Positions 34,732-44,390 of a DNA stretch of 64,000 nucleotides are shown in pieces. Location of the stretch: the NCBI GenBank assembly GCA_044426345.1, contig JAWXUP010000003.1, positions 38,738 to 102,737 on the forward strand, given 5' to 3'. This DNA comes from CAYJLC01 sp044426345 (GTDB lineage: Bacteria; Bacillota; Clostridia; Oscillospirales; Butyricicoccaceae). The position numbers and the translations under genes are program-made. The first letter of the stretch is position 1. Each line of letters begins with the position of its first letter. A model generated the notes under the pieces. That model saw nothing but the letters and a program-made list of their open reading frames with translations, was not told the origin of the DNA and did no database searches.

Positions 34732-35322
34732 ATGGCTAAATTTTATGCAGTGAGAAATATTAGTTTATGTACAAAAGACTGTTTGTGCCTTTATGTTTGC
34801 AAAACAGGTGCTACCGACACCGAAGACAGTATTATTGATAAAAACAAATGTATAGGTTGTGGCGTTTGTGCAAATGCTTGCCCATCAAAAGCAATTTCTA
34901 TGATTCCTTATGAAATGCCACCTCAACAAAAACACGAACAAGATGTCATAAAAGCAATGAAAATGCTCTTTTCAAGCAAAATAGAGCAAGAAAATATTGC
35001 ATCTAATATTCCAAATAAACTAACCAAAGCAATAGAAAAATCTAATCGCATTATGGCAGAAGATATTATCCGTGAAACTGGTTATATGTTACCTCAAAGT
35101 GGAAATTCTAAAGCTATTCTTATAGAATTGGCTGAAAAATATCCAGAACTTGATGAAATCACAAAAGAATTGCTATCAAATGTTGAATTTAACGAAGAAA
35201 TCGAACCAAAAACCGAAAAATGGAAATGCAAAATTTGTGGATATATCCACGAAGGCGAAATGATAGATGAGTTTACTTGCCCAATCTGCAAACAACCAGC
35301 ATCTGTTTTTGAGAAAATTTAA
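34732..35322 (+). CDS. Ferredoxin-rubredoxin fusion protein
   Basis: This 196-residue protein has N-terminal cysteine pairs (CTKDCLCLYVC), a 4Fe-4S motif (CIGCGVCANACP near residues 43-54), a helical linker and a C-terminal rubredoxin-like domain (WKCKICGYIHEGEMIDEFTCPICKQ). It probably passes electrons to or from the preceding rubredoxin/rubrerythrin-like protein. GGAGG lies in the end of the upstream gene. Confidence 0.85.
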   Translation: MAKFYAVRNISLCTKDCLCLYVCKTGATDTEDSIIDKNKCIGCGVCANACPSKAISMIPYEMPPQQKHEQDVIKAMKMLFSSKIEQENIASNIPNKLTKAIEKSNRIMAEDIIRETGYMLPQSGNSKAILIELAEKYPELDEITKELLSNVEFNEEIEPKTEKWKCKICGYIHEGEMIDEFTCPICKQPASVFEKI

Positions 35323-35344
35323 AAATACTTGTGCAATAAACTAA

Positions 35345-35370
35345 GGGCAGACGTTTTTTATCGTCTGCCC
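35345..35370 (+). terminator. Terminator after the redox operon
   Basis: GGGCAGACG and CGTCTGCCC form a 9-base stem 23 bases after the stop. A near-identical hairpin recurs at 35697-35722, so the two bracket the dispersed repeat between them. Confidence 0.75.
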
Positions 35371-35443
35371 TCAGCTTGTCGAAAACATATTACCGAAAAT
35401 ATATTACCGAAATAAACTTTTCGTAAAAATGTAATTTTTTTAA

Positions 35444-35650
35444 CACTTGTGCTATCTTTTTTCTCGGCAGTCGCTCGCCGCGTGGCTGATACTTTGGGAC
35501 GTCCCAAAGTATCCAAAAGACGAAAACACAGCTTGTTTTATCAGCAAGCCGTATAAGTCCGCTGCGTAAATAATTTTTCTCTGAAAAATTTTTACTTTGC
35601 TAGTTTGTACATTCATCTTTAGATTTAAGGTTAAGGTTAGCTTTGTTTGC
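35444..35650 (+). repeat. Dispersed repeat, copy A
   Basis: This is the first of three copies of a ~210-base element (others at 39692-39906 inverted and 44097-44309). All share TCTCGGCAGTCGCTCGCCGC, a 26-base palindrome (here 35488-35513), a block with TTTTTCTCTGAAAAATTTTT and a TTAAGGTTAAGG end. No protein-coding function is evident. Confidence 0.85.
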
Positions 35651-35696
35651 TAGTTTGTGCAATATTTTTGCGTATACCTCTTTTTTTCAACTGTAA

Positions 35697-35722
35697 GGGC
35701 AGACGTTTTTTATCGTCTGCCC
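35697..35722. terminator. Second copy of the GGGCAGACG hairpin
   Basis: The same 9-base stem and loop as at 35345-35370 is followed by TTTT on the plus strand. On the minus strand it lies 147 bases beyond the SulP stop, so it could also end that transcript. Confidence 0.6.
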
Positions 35723-35869
35723 TTTTATTATTTAGCTAAATTTAAATCAAAAAACTTTTTTAAAAAATTTTAAATTTCTTATAAGCTACGTATTGTGTTC
35801 GTGCTATCAGATGATTTATATCAAAATTCAAGTTTAAATATTTGCCATATTTATGTACTTTTTCAAATT

Positions 35870-37324
35870 TTAGTGAGCACGAACTTTTATATCTTCTTTA
35901 TGATGAATAGCTAGTTTATCAACTAACTCTAAACACGAATCGCTAAGGCTTACCAATGTAACATTTACACCGATTTTACGGTATTTCAAAACAACTTTAT
36001 CAATAGCATCAACTGCTGATTCGTCCCAAATTTTTACATTTTCAAAATTTATGAAAATACATTTATCAGTTTTCGAATAATCAAAAAGTGCGATGAATTC
36101 CGTACTTGAAGCAAAGAAAAGTTCTCCAGATACGTTGTATGTAATGCTTTCTTCTGTAATTACTTTATCTGCCTCAACGTTTGACATTTTAGATGCAAAT
36201 GTAATTGCACTAATTATAAAACCAACAACAACTCCATATGCCAAATTATCTGTCAGCAAAACCACGATTACTGTTGAAATCATAATAAGTGTATCGGTTT
36301 TTGGAACATGTTTCACACGACCAATCGAACCCCAGTTGAAAGTTTTGAATGCTACAACCAACATTACCGATGCCAGAGCTACAACCGGAACAAGCACTAC
36401 GTATTTATTAAGCACAATTACTGCAAACAACATACAAGTACCAGCCATCAAAGTTGATAATCTGCCACGCCCACCGTAATTTGTGTTGATAACCGTCTGC
36501 CCTATCATTCCACAACCAGCTATGCCTCCAAAAAATCCAGCACCAATATTAGCAAGACCTTGACCTACACATTCACGGTTTTTGTCACTGTGTGTGTCCG
36601 TAATTTCATCTACAAGTTGTGATGTAAGCAATGATTCAACTATACCTACAAGCGCTACTGACATTGAGTATGGGAATATAATTTTCAGCGTTTCTATAGT
36701 TAATGGTACTTTTGGGAAAATTAAACTAGGAAGTTTTGAGCTTATTTCACCCATATCACCAAGCATTTTCACATCTATTCCACCAAAATTTACGATTAAT
36801 GTAATAACAATGATTGCAACTATTGGAGAAGGTATTGATTTTGTAATGTACGGAAACAACACAATGATAGCTACACCGATAACTCCAAAAATCGGAAGTA
36901 TATAACCACCTTGGAAGTATCCTATTTGTGAATTTAACATCATAATTGCAAGCGCATTAACAAATCCTATCATAACAGGTTTAGGTATGAATTTCATAAG
37001 ATTACCAACTTTACAAAATCCTAAAACCAGTTGTAAAACTCCTGCTAAAATAGTAGCCGCGAACAAATAATCCATTCCATAATCAGCAACTAAACTCGCT
37101 AAAACAAGCGCTGTAGCACCTGCGGCAGCCGAAATAAGACCTGGTCTGCCTCCAAAAATTGATGTAATAAGCGAAATCATAAACGATGCATATACACCAA
37201 CCATTGGGTCAACGCCAGCTACTATCGAAAATCCAATTGCCTCTGGTATTAGCGCCATACATACAACAAGCCCTGCAAGTAAGTCTCCCTTAACATTGCC
37301 GAGCCATTCTTTTTTTAAATTCAT
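35870..37324 (-). CDS. SulP-family anion transporter with STAS domain
   Basis: This 484-residue protein has ten or more membrane segments over residues 10-385, starting with the SulP signature region (GDLLAGLVVCMALIPEAIGFSIVAGVDPMVGVYASF). A C-terminal STAS domain follows (KCIFINFENVKIWDESAVDAIDKVV). SulP proteins carry sulfate, bicarbonate or similar anions. No partner gene such as carbonic anhydrase is adjacent, so the substrate cannot be named. GGGAG precedes the start. Confidence 0.92.
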   Translation of the reverse strand: MNLKKEWLGNVKGDLLAGLVVCMALIPEAIGFSIVAGVDPMVGVYASFMISLITSIFGGRPGLISAAAGATALVLASLVADYGMDYLFAATILAGVLQLVLGFCKVGNLMKFIPKPVMIGFVNALAIMMLNSQIGYFQGGYILPIFGVIGVAIIVLFPYITKSIPSPIVAIIVITLIVNFGGIDVKMLGDMGEISSKLPSLIFPKVPLTIETLKIIFPYSMSVALVGIVESLLTSQLVDEITDTHSDKNRECVGQGLANIGAGFFGGIAGCGMIGQTVINTNYGGRGRLSTLMAGTCMLFAVIVLNKYVVLVPVVALASVMLVVAFKTFNWGSIGRVKHVPKTDTLIMISTVIVVLLTDNLAYGVVVGFIISAITFASKMSNVEADKVITEESITYNVSGELFFASSTEFIALFDYSKTDKCIFINFENVKIWDESAVDAIDKVVLKYRKIGVNVTLVSLSDSCLELVDKLAIHHKEDIKVRAH

Positions 37325-37714
37325 AAATTAATTCTCCCTCTGAATAAATATATATAAATTATATCATAAAAATACGAAAAAATCAATCACGTACACTCAA
37401 ATATTAATAACAATATAAATCTTGCACACCAGTTAACCCTACTGAAAAGATGTTCATTTTATGTTTTTAATGCTAATTTTACTCGTTTAAAATCAGATTA
37501 TAAAATTTCAGACCTAAAGGTTGTATACTTTGCTAATAGAATTTCGTTATAGATATGTGATATAATTTAGTAAAGGTGGTGTACTTTGGTTTTATTACCA
37601 TATATTTTTATGTATAGTATTACTACATTTAACAAAATATCTTGTTTTATGCAGATTTTTCAAATTATGATGTACTTTAAAATTAAAAACTGCGTTTAAC
37701 AAAAAACGAAAGGA
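37325..37714. other. AT-rich intergenic region
   Basis: This gap between divergent genes must contain promoters for both the SulP gene and the lyase gene. I see a stretch with GGTGGTG near 37576 but no clear open gene, terminator or riboswitch. Confidence 0.35.
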
Positions 37715-37729
37715 ATGGGAGATTTTAGA

Positions 37730-39607
37730 ATGAATATTTTTGAACTGAATGAGGATATACTAAAATTAGACACCAAGTATATCGAAATGATTGAAACAAT
37801 GAAAGCAGAGGCGCTTTCTTTCTGCGAAAATTTCGACGACGACCCTTCAATAATGAGCGACTGGGGACATCACTACTACTGTCCTAAAGACGGTGAAATG
37901 TTAACTTTTGATTTAACTAAACCTAAAGACCACGTATGCGGACTTTGTGGAACAGTTTATAAAAGCGAACAATTAGACCGCACTTGGACTTACCTTTATA
38001 GACACGATGCTATTTTAACTTTAATGAAATTATCTGTATTATACAGAGCATATAAAGAACCTAGATATCTTGAAGAATACAAAAAATTATTACTTTTCTA
38101 TGCTGACAACTATATGAAATTTGAATTACACGCAAAAGATGTACCTCACGATGGTGTTAATTTAAAATTTAGTGGTGCAGCACGTATTATGTCACAAGAA
38201 TTAAACGAAGCTATGATTTTAGTACGTATTATGGTTTCTTTAGAAATCCTAAAAGAAGATTTATCTAAAGAATTTATCGACCACTTAAATGATGTTTTCT
38301 TTGTAAACATTGCTGATGTGTTAATTCCTCAACTTGACAAAATACATAACAAACCTTGTTGGATTAATGCAGCTGTTGGTTGTATGGGTCTATTTACAGG
38401 CAATAAAGAATGGATTGACATTGTATATAACGGTGAATTTAGTGTTAATGAACAATTAAGACGCGGTGTTACAGAAGATAAATTCTGGTATGAAGGCTCT
38501 GTTCACTATAACTTCTTCCTATTAGAAGCAATAGTTTACCTACTTGCTTTCAGCAGAGCGTATAATCACGAACTTGAAGAAGAAGACGTTATCCGTGATA
38601 TGTTAATCAAGGGTTATCACTTTACTTTTGAAAATGACGTTTTCCCTAATCCAAATGATAGCTGGCCAAGCGTTGGTTTGAGAACATATGAATATGTTTA
38701 TGCTGTAGCTGCAAAAATCTTCGGCGAAGGCAGTGAAGTTTACGAAATCTATAAACATATCCTTGCAAATCCTTTTGATAGAGTTAAAATTCCTATGTCT
38801 GAACCATATCACTACAAAAAAAATATGAGCTTTGAACATCTAGTTTGTCTTCCTGGAATTAATTTTGAAGATAGAAATGTTCCTGCAAGAAAATCTACTT
38901 GTTATCCAAACTCATTCTTTGCAATGCTTAAAAATGAAAACATCAACTTGTTTATGAAATATGGACATAAAGGTCCTGGTCACGCTCACCGTGATAAAAT
39001 GAACATTGAAGTTATGATTGGCGACAAAATGTTGACTAGAGATATGGCAAACTCAGGCTATTCTTCAACTCTTTGTCTAGAATGGTATAGATTATCTCCT
39101 TCGCACAACACTGTTATGGTTGATGGACAAAACCATGTTTCTATGGACGGTGGCGATGTTTTAAAATACAATGATACTTGTTGTCATGCAATAACTAAAA
39201 ACGTTCACGATGGAGTTGACTACAAACGTGCTGTTGAAATTTTTGATGATGGTTTCACAGATGTATTTGATGTTATCTCTAAAGATGTTCACAACTACGA
39301 CTGGATTTTCCACTGTCAAGCTGACCTTTTAACTGAGCTTGAATTAGAAGAAAGCGATTTAGGTTACAAAGAAAATGGTTATCAACATATTCAAGATGTT
39401 AAAAAATTAGTTAACGTACCAGATGAATTAGTATTAGAATGGGATTTACAAGGAACAAAATTAACTAGTACAATAAAAACAGCAGGAAAAGAAGTATTCT
39501 TAACAAAAACTTATGACAACCCAGCATCAACTTTCAGAACTGGCGTAATGCTAAGAGCTAAAACTGACAGTACTACATTTGATGTAAACTGGAAAGTTAT
39601 AAAATAA
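37730..39607 (+). CDS. Heparinase II/III-like polysaccharide lyase
   Basis: This 625-residue protein has an N-terminal helical toroid domain with a CxxC pair set (YYCPKDGEM... CGLCG) and a conserved HNKPCWINAAVG segment. A C-terminal beta-sandwich carries PGHAHRDKMNIEVMIGDKMLTRDMANSGYS and SPSHNTVMVDGQNH. This layout is that of heparinase II/III and alginate-lyase type enzymes, which cleave uronic-acid polysaccharides by beta-elimination. No signal peptide is seen, so it probably acts on imported oligosaccharides. I chose ATG at 37730 because GGGAG then has normal spacing. Confidence 0.85.
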   Translation: MNIFELNEDILKLDTKYIEMIETMKAEALSFCENFDDDPSIMSDWGHHYYCPKDGEMLTFDLTKPKDHVCGLCGTVYKSEQLDRTWTYLYRHDAILTLMKLSVLYRAYKEPRYLEEYKKLLLFYADNYMKFELHAKDVPHDGVNLKFSGAARIMSQELNEAMILVRIMVSLEILKEDLSKEFIDHLNDVFFVNIADVLIPQLDKIHNKPCWINAAVGCMGLFTGNKEWIDIVYNGEFSVNEQLRRGVTEDKFWYEGSVHYNFFLLEAIVYLLAFSRAYNHELEEEDVIRDMLIKGYHFTFENDVFPNPNDSWPSVGLRTYEYVYAVAAKIFGEGSEVYEIYKHILANPFDRVKIPMSEPYHYKKNMSFEHLVCLPGINFEDRNVPARKSTCYPNSFFAMLKNENINLFMKYGHKGPGHAHRDKMNIEVMIGDKMLTRDMANSGYSSTLCLEWYRLSPSHNTVMVDGQNHVSMDGGDVLKYNDTCCHAITKNVHDGVDYKRAVEIFDDGFTDVFDVISKDVHNYDWIFHCQADLLTELELEESDLGYKENGYQHIQDVKKLVNVPDELVLEWDLQGTKLTSTIKTAGKEVFLTKTYDNPASTFRTGVMLRAKTDSTTFDVNWKVIK

Positions 39608-39625
39608 TCACCATAAATTATAACA

Positions 39626-39657
39626 GAACCTATCAACAAATCTAAGTTGATAGGTTC
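39626..39657 (+). terminator. Terminator after the lyase gene
   Basis: A perfect 12-base stem (GAACCTATCAAC / GTTGATAGGTTC) is followed by TTCCTTTTTTT. Confidence 0.85.
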
Positions 39658-39691
39658 TTCCTTTTTTTAAAGTTACAATTTAAAAAACATT

Positions 39692-39906
39692 GCACAAAAG
39701 CAAATCTTACCTTAGCCTTAAAACAAAATTTGAAAGCACACGCTAGCAAAGTAAAAATTTTTCAGAGAAAAATTATTTACGCAGTGGTAAATTTGGACTA
39801 GTTTTGATAAATCTTTTATAAAAAGATTTCGTCTTTTGGATACTTTGGGACGTCCCAAAGTATCAGCCACGCGGCGAGCGACTGCCGAGAAAAAAGATAG
39901 CACAAG
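39692..39906 (-). repeat. Dispersed repeat, copy B (inverted)
   Basis: This is the reverse-orientation copy of the element at 35444. Its palindrome at 39839-39864 is identical to that of copy A. The middle part differs (a GATTTATC-containing segment replaces the GCTTGTTTTATCAGC segment). Confidence 0.85.
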
Positions 39907-40318
39907 TGGTAAATGGAAAAAGCGAACAATAAAAAAATTGCATATTTTAAAAATGAGTTCTTAACAAGCTAAACCTATCGACTATAATTTAAAATTCTGC
40001 GCAAAAAAACACCACAAACAAAAAAAGTTCGTGGTGTCTTACATTATCGACTACTACTTCGACAATGTAGTTTTATATGTAGAGGAATACATAATGTCTT
40101 TTTAAGATAGATACAACTAGCGTGTTAGCCATAACTAACCTAAATATAATATACACTATTTTAGTATAGATTGTCAAGTGTTTTTGTTAAATTTTTTTCA
40201 AATATTTTTTTATGATATATAACATTGACAAAAAAGCAACAAAATATGAAATAAATTGCACTTTTAATTACATAATGTAAATTTTTTACAAATTTCAAGC
40301 AAAATTTGCAGATTTTTG
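39907..40318. other. Intergenic region with two hairpins upstream of gdhA
   Basis: ACACCAC...GTGGTGT (about 40009-40037) and ACATTATCGA...TCGACAATGT (about 40042-40069) form two adjacent stems upstream of the gdhA promoter. They could be part of a small RNA or a terminator, but neither has the features to decide. No open gene is present. Confidence 0.4.
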
Positions 40319-40347
40319 TTGTAAAACTGTCAATTTTAATGTATACT
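40319..40347 (+). promoter_or_regulatory. Sigma-A-like promoter of gdhA
   Basis: TTGTAA (40319-40324), 17 bases, and TATACT (40342-40347) precede the strong AGGAGG at 40370-40375. Confidence 0.65.
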
Positions 40348-40384
40348 AATATAGTATTAAATTTATTATAGGAGGCAAATTATA

Positions 40385-41731
<1,347 letters not shown>

Positions 41732-41748
41732 TATCTAATTATATACGA

Positions 41749-41775
41749 AAAGAACGGTTTTTTTGACCGTTCTTT
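41749..41775 (+). terminator. Terminator after gdhA
   Basis: AAAGAACGGT and ACCGTTCTTT form a perfect 10-base stem, followed by TTTTTG. Confidence 0.85.
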
Positions 41776-41862
41776 TTTTGTTTTGTGATGATGTAATTGT
41801 ATGGGATGGGTCTTCCGTCTCGCAACACGCAATAAAATATTTTCACAAAAACCAAAACATAC

Positions 41863-41966
41863 TGTAGGGGCGAACAGTGTTCGCCCGTGCCACATAATAA
41901 ATCTGCACCGATTAAAATTAAAACGGTTGCATCGGTATGACGGCGAGAGCAAGCCCTCGCCCTACA
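41863..41966. repeat. Small palindromic interspersed repeat (MITE-like)
   Basis: The 104-base segment begins TGTAGGGGCGAAC...GTTCGCCCG and ends CCCTCGCCCTACA, so its ends are inverted repeats and each contains its own short palindrome. It is GC-richer than its surroundings and non-coding. Elements with TGTAGGGGCG ends are familiar as dispersed repeats in Firmicutes. A second AAACATACTGTAG lead-in occurs near 43985. Confidence 0.65.
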
Positions 41967-42040
41967 CTGGTGATTGGTATTTTATTATGCGATGATGGGA
42001 CTGAGAATCCGTCACCTACATACGTTTTGTTACGCAAAAA

Positions 42041-42063
42041 AGGGAACGCTTTTCGCGTTCCCT
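42041..42063 (-). terminator. Terminator after purB
   Basis: AGGGAACGC and GCGTTCCCT form a perfect 9-base stem, followed on the minus strand by TTTTTGCG. Confidence 0.85.
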
Positions 42064-42075
42064 AAAATCATTTGT

Positions 42076-43371
42076 TTATAAAATACCAACTCTTTGGAAG
42101 ATAACTTCAACATTTTTGATATGGTGTTTTGGATCGAAACAATCTTCGATTTCTTCTGGCGAAAGTAAATCTGTAACGTCTTTGTTCGCTTCCATTAAAT
42201 CTCTAAATGAACGTTTTTCTTCCCATGCTATCATAGCGTTTGGTTGAACTAAATCATATGCTTTTTCTCTTGAATATCCTTTTTCAATCATTTTAAGCAT
42301 AAAACGTTGAGAATATATAACTCCGAAAGTTTTGTTGATGTTATCAATCATATTTTCAGGATATACTATTAGATTTTCAACGATATTTGTAAATCTATTT
42401 AACATATAGTCAAGTAACGCTGTTGCATCTGGAGCGATAATTCTTTCAGCTGATGAGTGAGAAATATCACGTTCGTGCCATAAAGATACGTCTTCGTATG
42501 AAGTTAACATATATCCACGCATAACTCTAGCGCAACCTGCCATATTTTCAGAGCCGATAGGATTACGTTTATGTGGCATTGCTGACGAACCTTTTTGACC
42601 TTTTCTGAAAAATTCTTCAGCTTCACGAACTTCTGTACGTTGTAAATGACGAACTTCTGTAGCCATTTTTTCGATAGATGTTGCAATCAAAGCAAGTGTG
42701 CTGAAATATTCTGCGTGACGGTCACGTTGTAATGTTTGAGTTGAGATTTTGCTTGAATTAATTCCTAATTTTTCGCAAACGTAATCTTGTACAAAAGGAG
42801 GTGTGTTTGCAAAAGTACCAACTGCGCCAGAAATTTTACCAGTTTCTACCATTCCAGCAGCTTTTTCGAAACGTTCTAAGTTTCTTTGCATTTCATCATA
42901 CCAAAGTGCCATTTTAAGTCCAAAACTTGTAATTTCAGCGTGAACACCGTGAGTTCTACCGATACAAGCAGTATCTTTATGTTCGATAGCACGAGCTTTT
43001 AGAACTGCGATAAAACGTTCTAAATCTGCAAGTAAAATTTCGTTTGCTTGTTTATATAAGTAGCCATAAGCAGTATCAACAACGTCTGTTGAAGTTAGTC
43101 CAAAGTGAACCCATTTTTTTTCTTCGCCTAAAGTTTCAGACACTGCACGAGTGAAAGCAACTACATCGTGGCGAGTTTCTTGTTCGATTTCGTAAATTCT
43201 ATCAATATTGAAAGATGCATTATCCCATAGTTTTTTCACGTCATCTTTTGGTATTTCACCAAGTTCAGACCACGCTTCACAAGCTAGGATTTCAACTTTT
43301 AACCAAGCATCAAATTTTGCTTGTTCTGTCCAAATATCACGCATAATTTCTCTTGAATATCTGTTTAACAT
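42076..43371 (-). CDS. purB: Adenylosuccinate lyase
   Basis: This enzyme splits SAICAR and adenylosuccinate in purine synthesis. The 431-residue sequence has the fumarase/aspartase superfamily signature (GSSAMPHKRNPIGSEN), the catalytic-histidine region (GRTHGVHAEITSFGLK) and RYSREIMRDIWTEQAKFDAWLKVE at the start. Its length is typical. GGAG precedes the ATG. It stands alone, away from other pur genes. Confidence 0.97.
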   Translation of the reverse strand: MLNRYSREIMRDIWTEQAKFDAWLKVEILACEAWSELGEIPKDDVKKLWDNASFNIDRIYEIEQETRHDVVAFTRAVSETLGEEKKWVHFGLTSTDVVDTAYGYLYKQANEILLADLERFIAVLKARAIEHKDTACIGRTHGVHAEITSFGLKMALWYDEMQRNLERFEKAAGMVETGKISGAVGTFANTPPFVQDYVCEKLGINSSKISTQTLQRDRHAEYFSTLALIATSIEKMATEVRHLQRTEVREAEEFFRKGQKGSSAMPHKRNPIGSENMAGCARVMRGYMLTSYEDVSLWHERDISHSSAERIIAPDATALLDYMLNRFTNIVENLIVYPENMIDNINKTFGVIYSQRFMLKMIEKGYSREKAYDLVQPNAMIAWEEKRSFRDLMEANKDVTDLLSPEEIEDCFDPKHHIKNVEVIFQRVGIL

Positions 43372-43472
43372 AAAATTCTCCTTAAAAAAGTCCTTTTTTT
43401 ATATTATAACGTTTTTTTGTATTTTTTGCAATATAATTTGATATAATAATTCACGAGTTGGTATTAATTAAA

Positions 43473-43676
43473 CTAATAGGTAGAAAGTTTAATTAAAATA
43501 TCTTGAAATTCGTGGTTTTCATCGTTTTGACATATAATTTCAAGTGTATCATTCAAGGTTTTCTCTAAATTTTTCGAATATTTTATATGCTCGCTCACTT
43601 CTTGTGCTAAATCAAAATATAAATGTCGGAACATCTCCTCTTTGTTTTCAAACTTATGACCTTTGTAATATCGCAT
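43473..43676 (-). CDS. Small unrecognised 67-residue protein
   Basis: The sequence (MRYYKGHKFENKEEMFRHLYFDLAQEV...) is charged and helix-rich with no known motif. AAAAGGAGAAC precedes the ATG. It is divergent from the ribbon-helix-helix gene at 43819, and the gap holds inverted repeats, so the RHH protein may control both. A toxin-antitoxin role is possible but unsupported. Confidence 0.65.
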   Translation of the reverse strand: MRYYKGHKFENKEEMFRHLYFDLAQEVSEHIKYSKNLEKTLNDTLEIICQNDENHEFQDILIKLSTY

Positions 43677-43711
43677 TTTGTTCTCCTTTTATGGTTAATA
43701 ATAGTTATATA

Positions 43712-43801
43712 ATAGTATTATAATGGTTACGTTTTAATATCATAGCACACCAAAATGAATTTTGCAATCAAAATAATGGTATTATAATATTATAATACTA
43801 T
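43712..43801. promoter_or_regulatory. Inverted-repeat operators of the RHH regulator
   Basis: ATAGTATTATAAT (43712-43724) and its exact complement ATTATAATACTAT (43789-43801) bracket the intergenic region. A perfect 20-base palindrome, GTATTATAATATTATAATAC, lies at 43779-43798, directly before the ribbon-helix-helix gene. The layout fits autorepression and control of both divergent genes. Confidence 0.6.
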
Positions 43802-43818
43802 GAATTTGAGGTGAAATG

Positions 43819-43983
43819 ATGGCTAAAAAAGGATTAACGGTTCGATTTGATGAGGAAATGCTTCATAAATTGCATATTATTGCTGATTATGAAGGACGTT
43901 CTGCAAATGGTCAAGTTATTGTTTTAGTTCGAGATTTAATCAAAGAATATGAAGAAAAAAATGGTAAAATCGAAATTAAATAA
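43819..43983 (+). CDS. Arc/CopG-type ribbon-helix-helix protein
   Basis: This 54-residue protein (MAKKGLTVRFDEEMLHKLHIIADYEGRSANGQVIVLVRDLIKEYEEKNG) has the RHH pattern: a short strand (GLTVRF), helix, turn (EGRSANGQ) and second helix. It should bind DNA as a dimer. GAGGTG at 43808-43813 favours ATG at 43819 over the adjacent ATG at 43816. No toxin gene follows; the dispersed repeat copy C does. Confidence 0.75.
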   Translation: MAKKGLTVRFDEEMLHKLHIIADYEGRSANGQVIVLVRDLIKEYEEKNGKIEIK

Positions 43984-44096
43984 TAAAACATACTGTAGTA
44001 GACGAGTTGTCCGTCCCAGACTTTCGAAAAACATATTTTTAAAATAGACCTTTCGTCAAAATGTATATTTTTTATTTTCAGCTTATACCACTTACC

Positions 44097-44309
44097 TCTT
44101 GTGCAAACTTTTTTTCTCGGCAGTCGCTCGCCGCGTGGCTGATACTTTTGTGCGTACAAAAGTATCCAAAAGACGAAAACACAGCTTGTTTTATCAGCAA
44201 GATAGAACCTTACCACTGCGTAAATAATTTTTCTCTGAAAAATTTTTACTTTGCTAGCGTGTGCTTTAAAGTTTTATTTTAAGGTTAAGGTAAGCTTTGC
44301 TTTTTGTGA
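44097..44309 (+). repeat. Dispersed repeat, copy C
   Basis: This copy has the same order of blocks as copy A. Its palindrome (44141-44166) keeps the outer GATACTTT/AAAGTATC arms, while the centre changes from GGGACGTCCC to TGTGCGTACA, which still pairs apart from G-T wobbles. That suggests selection on a folded structure. Confidence 0.85.
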
Positions 44310-44341
44310 TATCTTTTAGTATACTGCTTTTTCTACAAACT

Positions 44342-44376
44342 AAAACTGTCATCATTTTTTCAATGATGACAGTTTT
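44342..44376. terminator. Bidirectional terminator after the BCCT gene
   Basis: AAAACTGTCATCATT and AATGATGACAGTTTT form a perfect 15-base stem with Ts on the plus side and T-rich sequence on the minus side. Confidence 0.8.
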
Positions 44377-44390
44377 TTTATTATATTTTT

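Noticed and set aside
39718..39903. A 61-codon frame (and a similar 73-codon frame at 44061-44282) inside the dispersed repeat
   Set aside because: Copies A, B and C do not keep the frame, and the conserved feature is the palindrome rather than a protein.
40009..40069. Two adjacent hairpins upstream of gdhA as a possible riboswitch
   Set aside because: They lie upstream of the predicted gdhA promoter and match no riboswitch class I can recognise.
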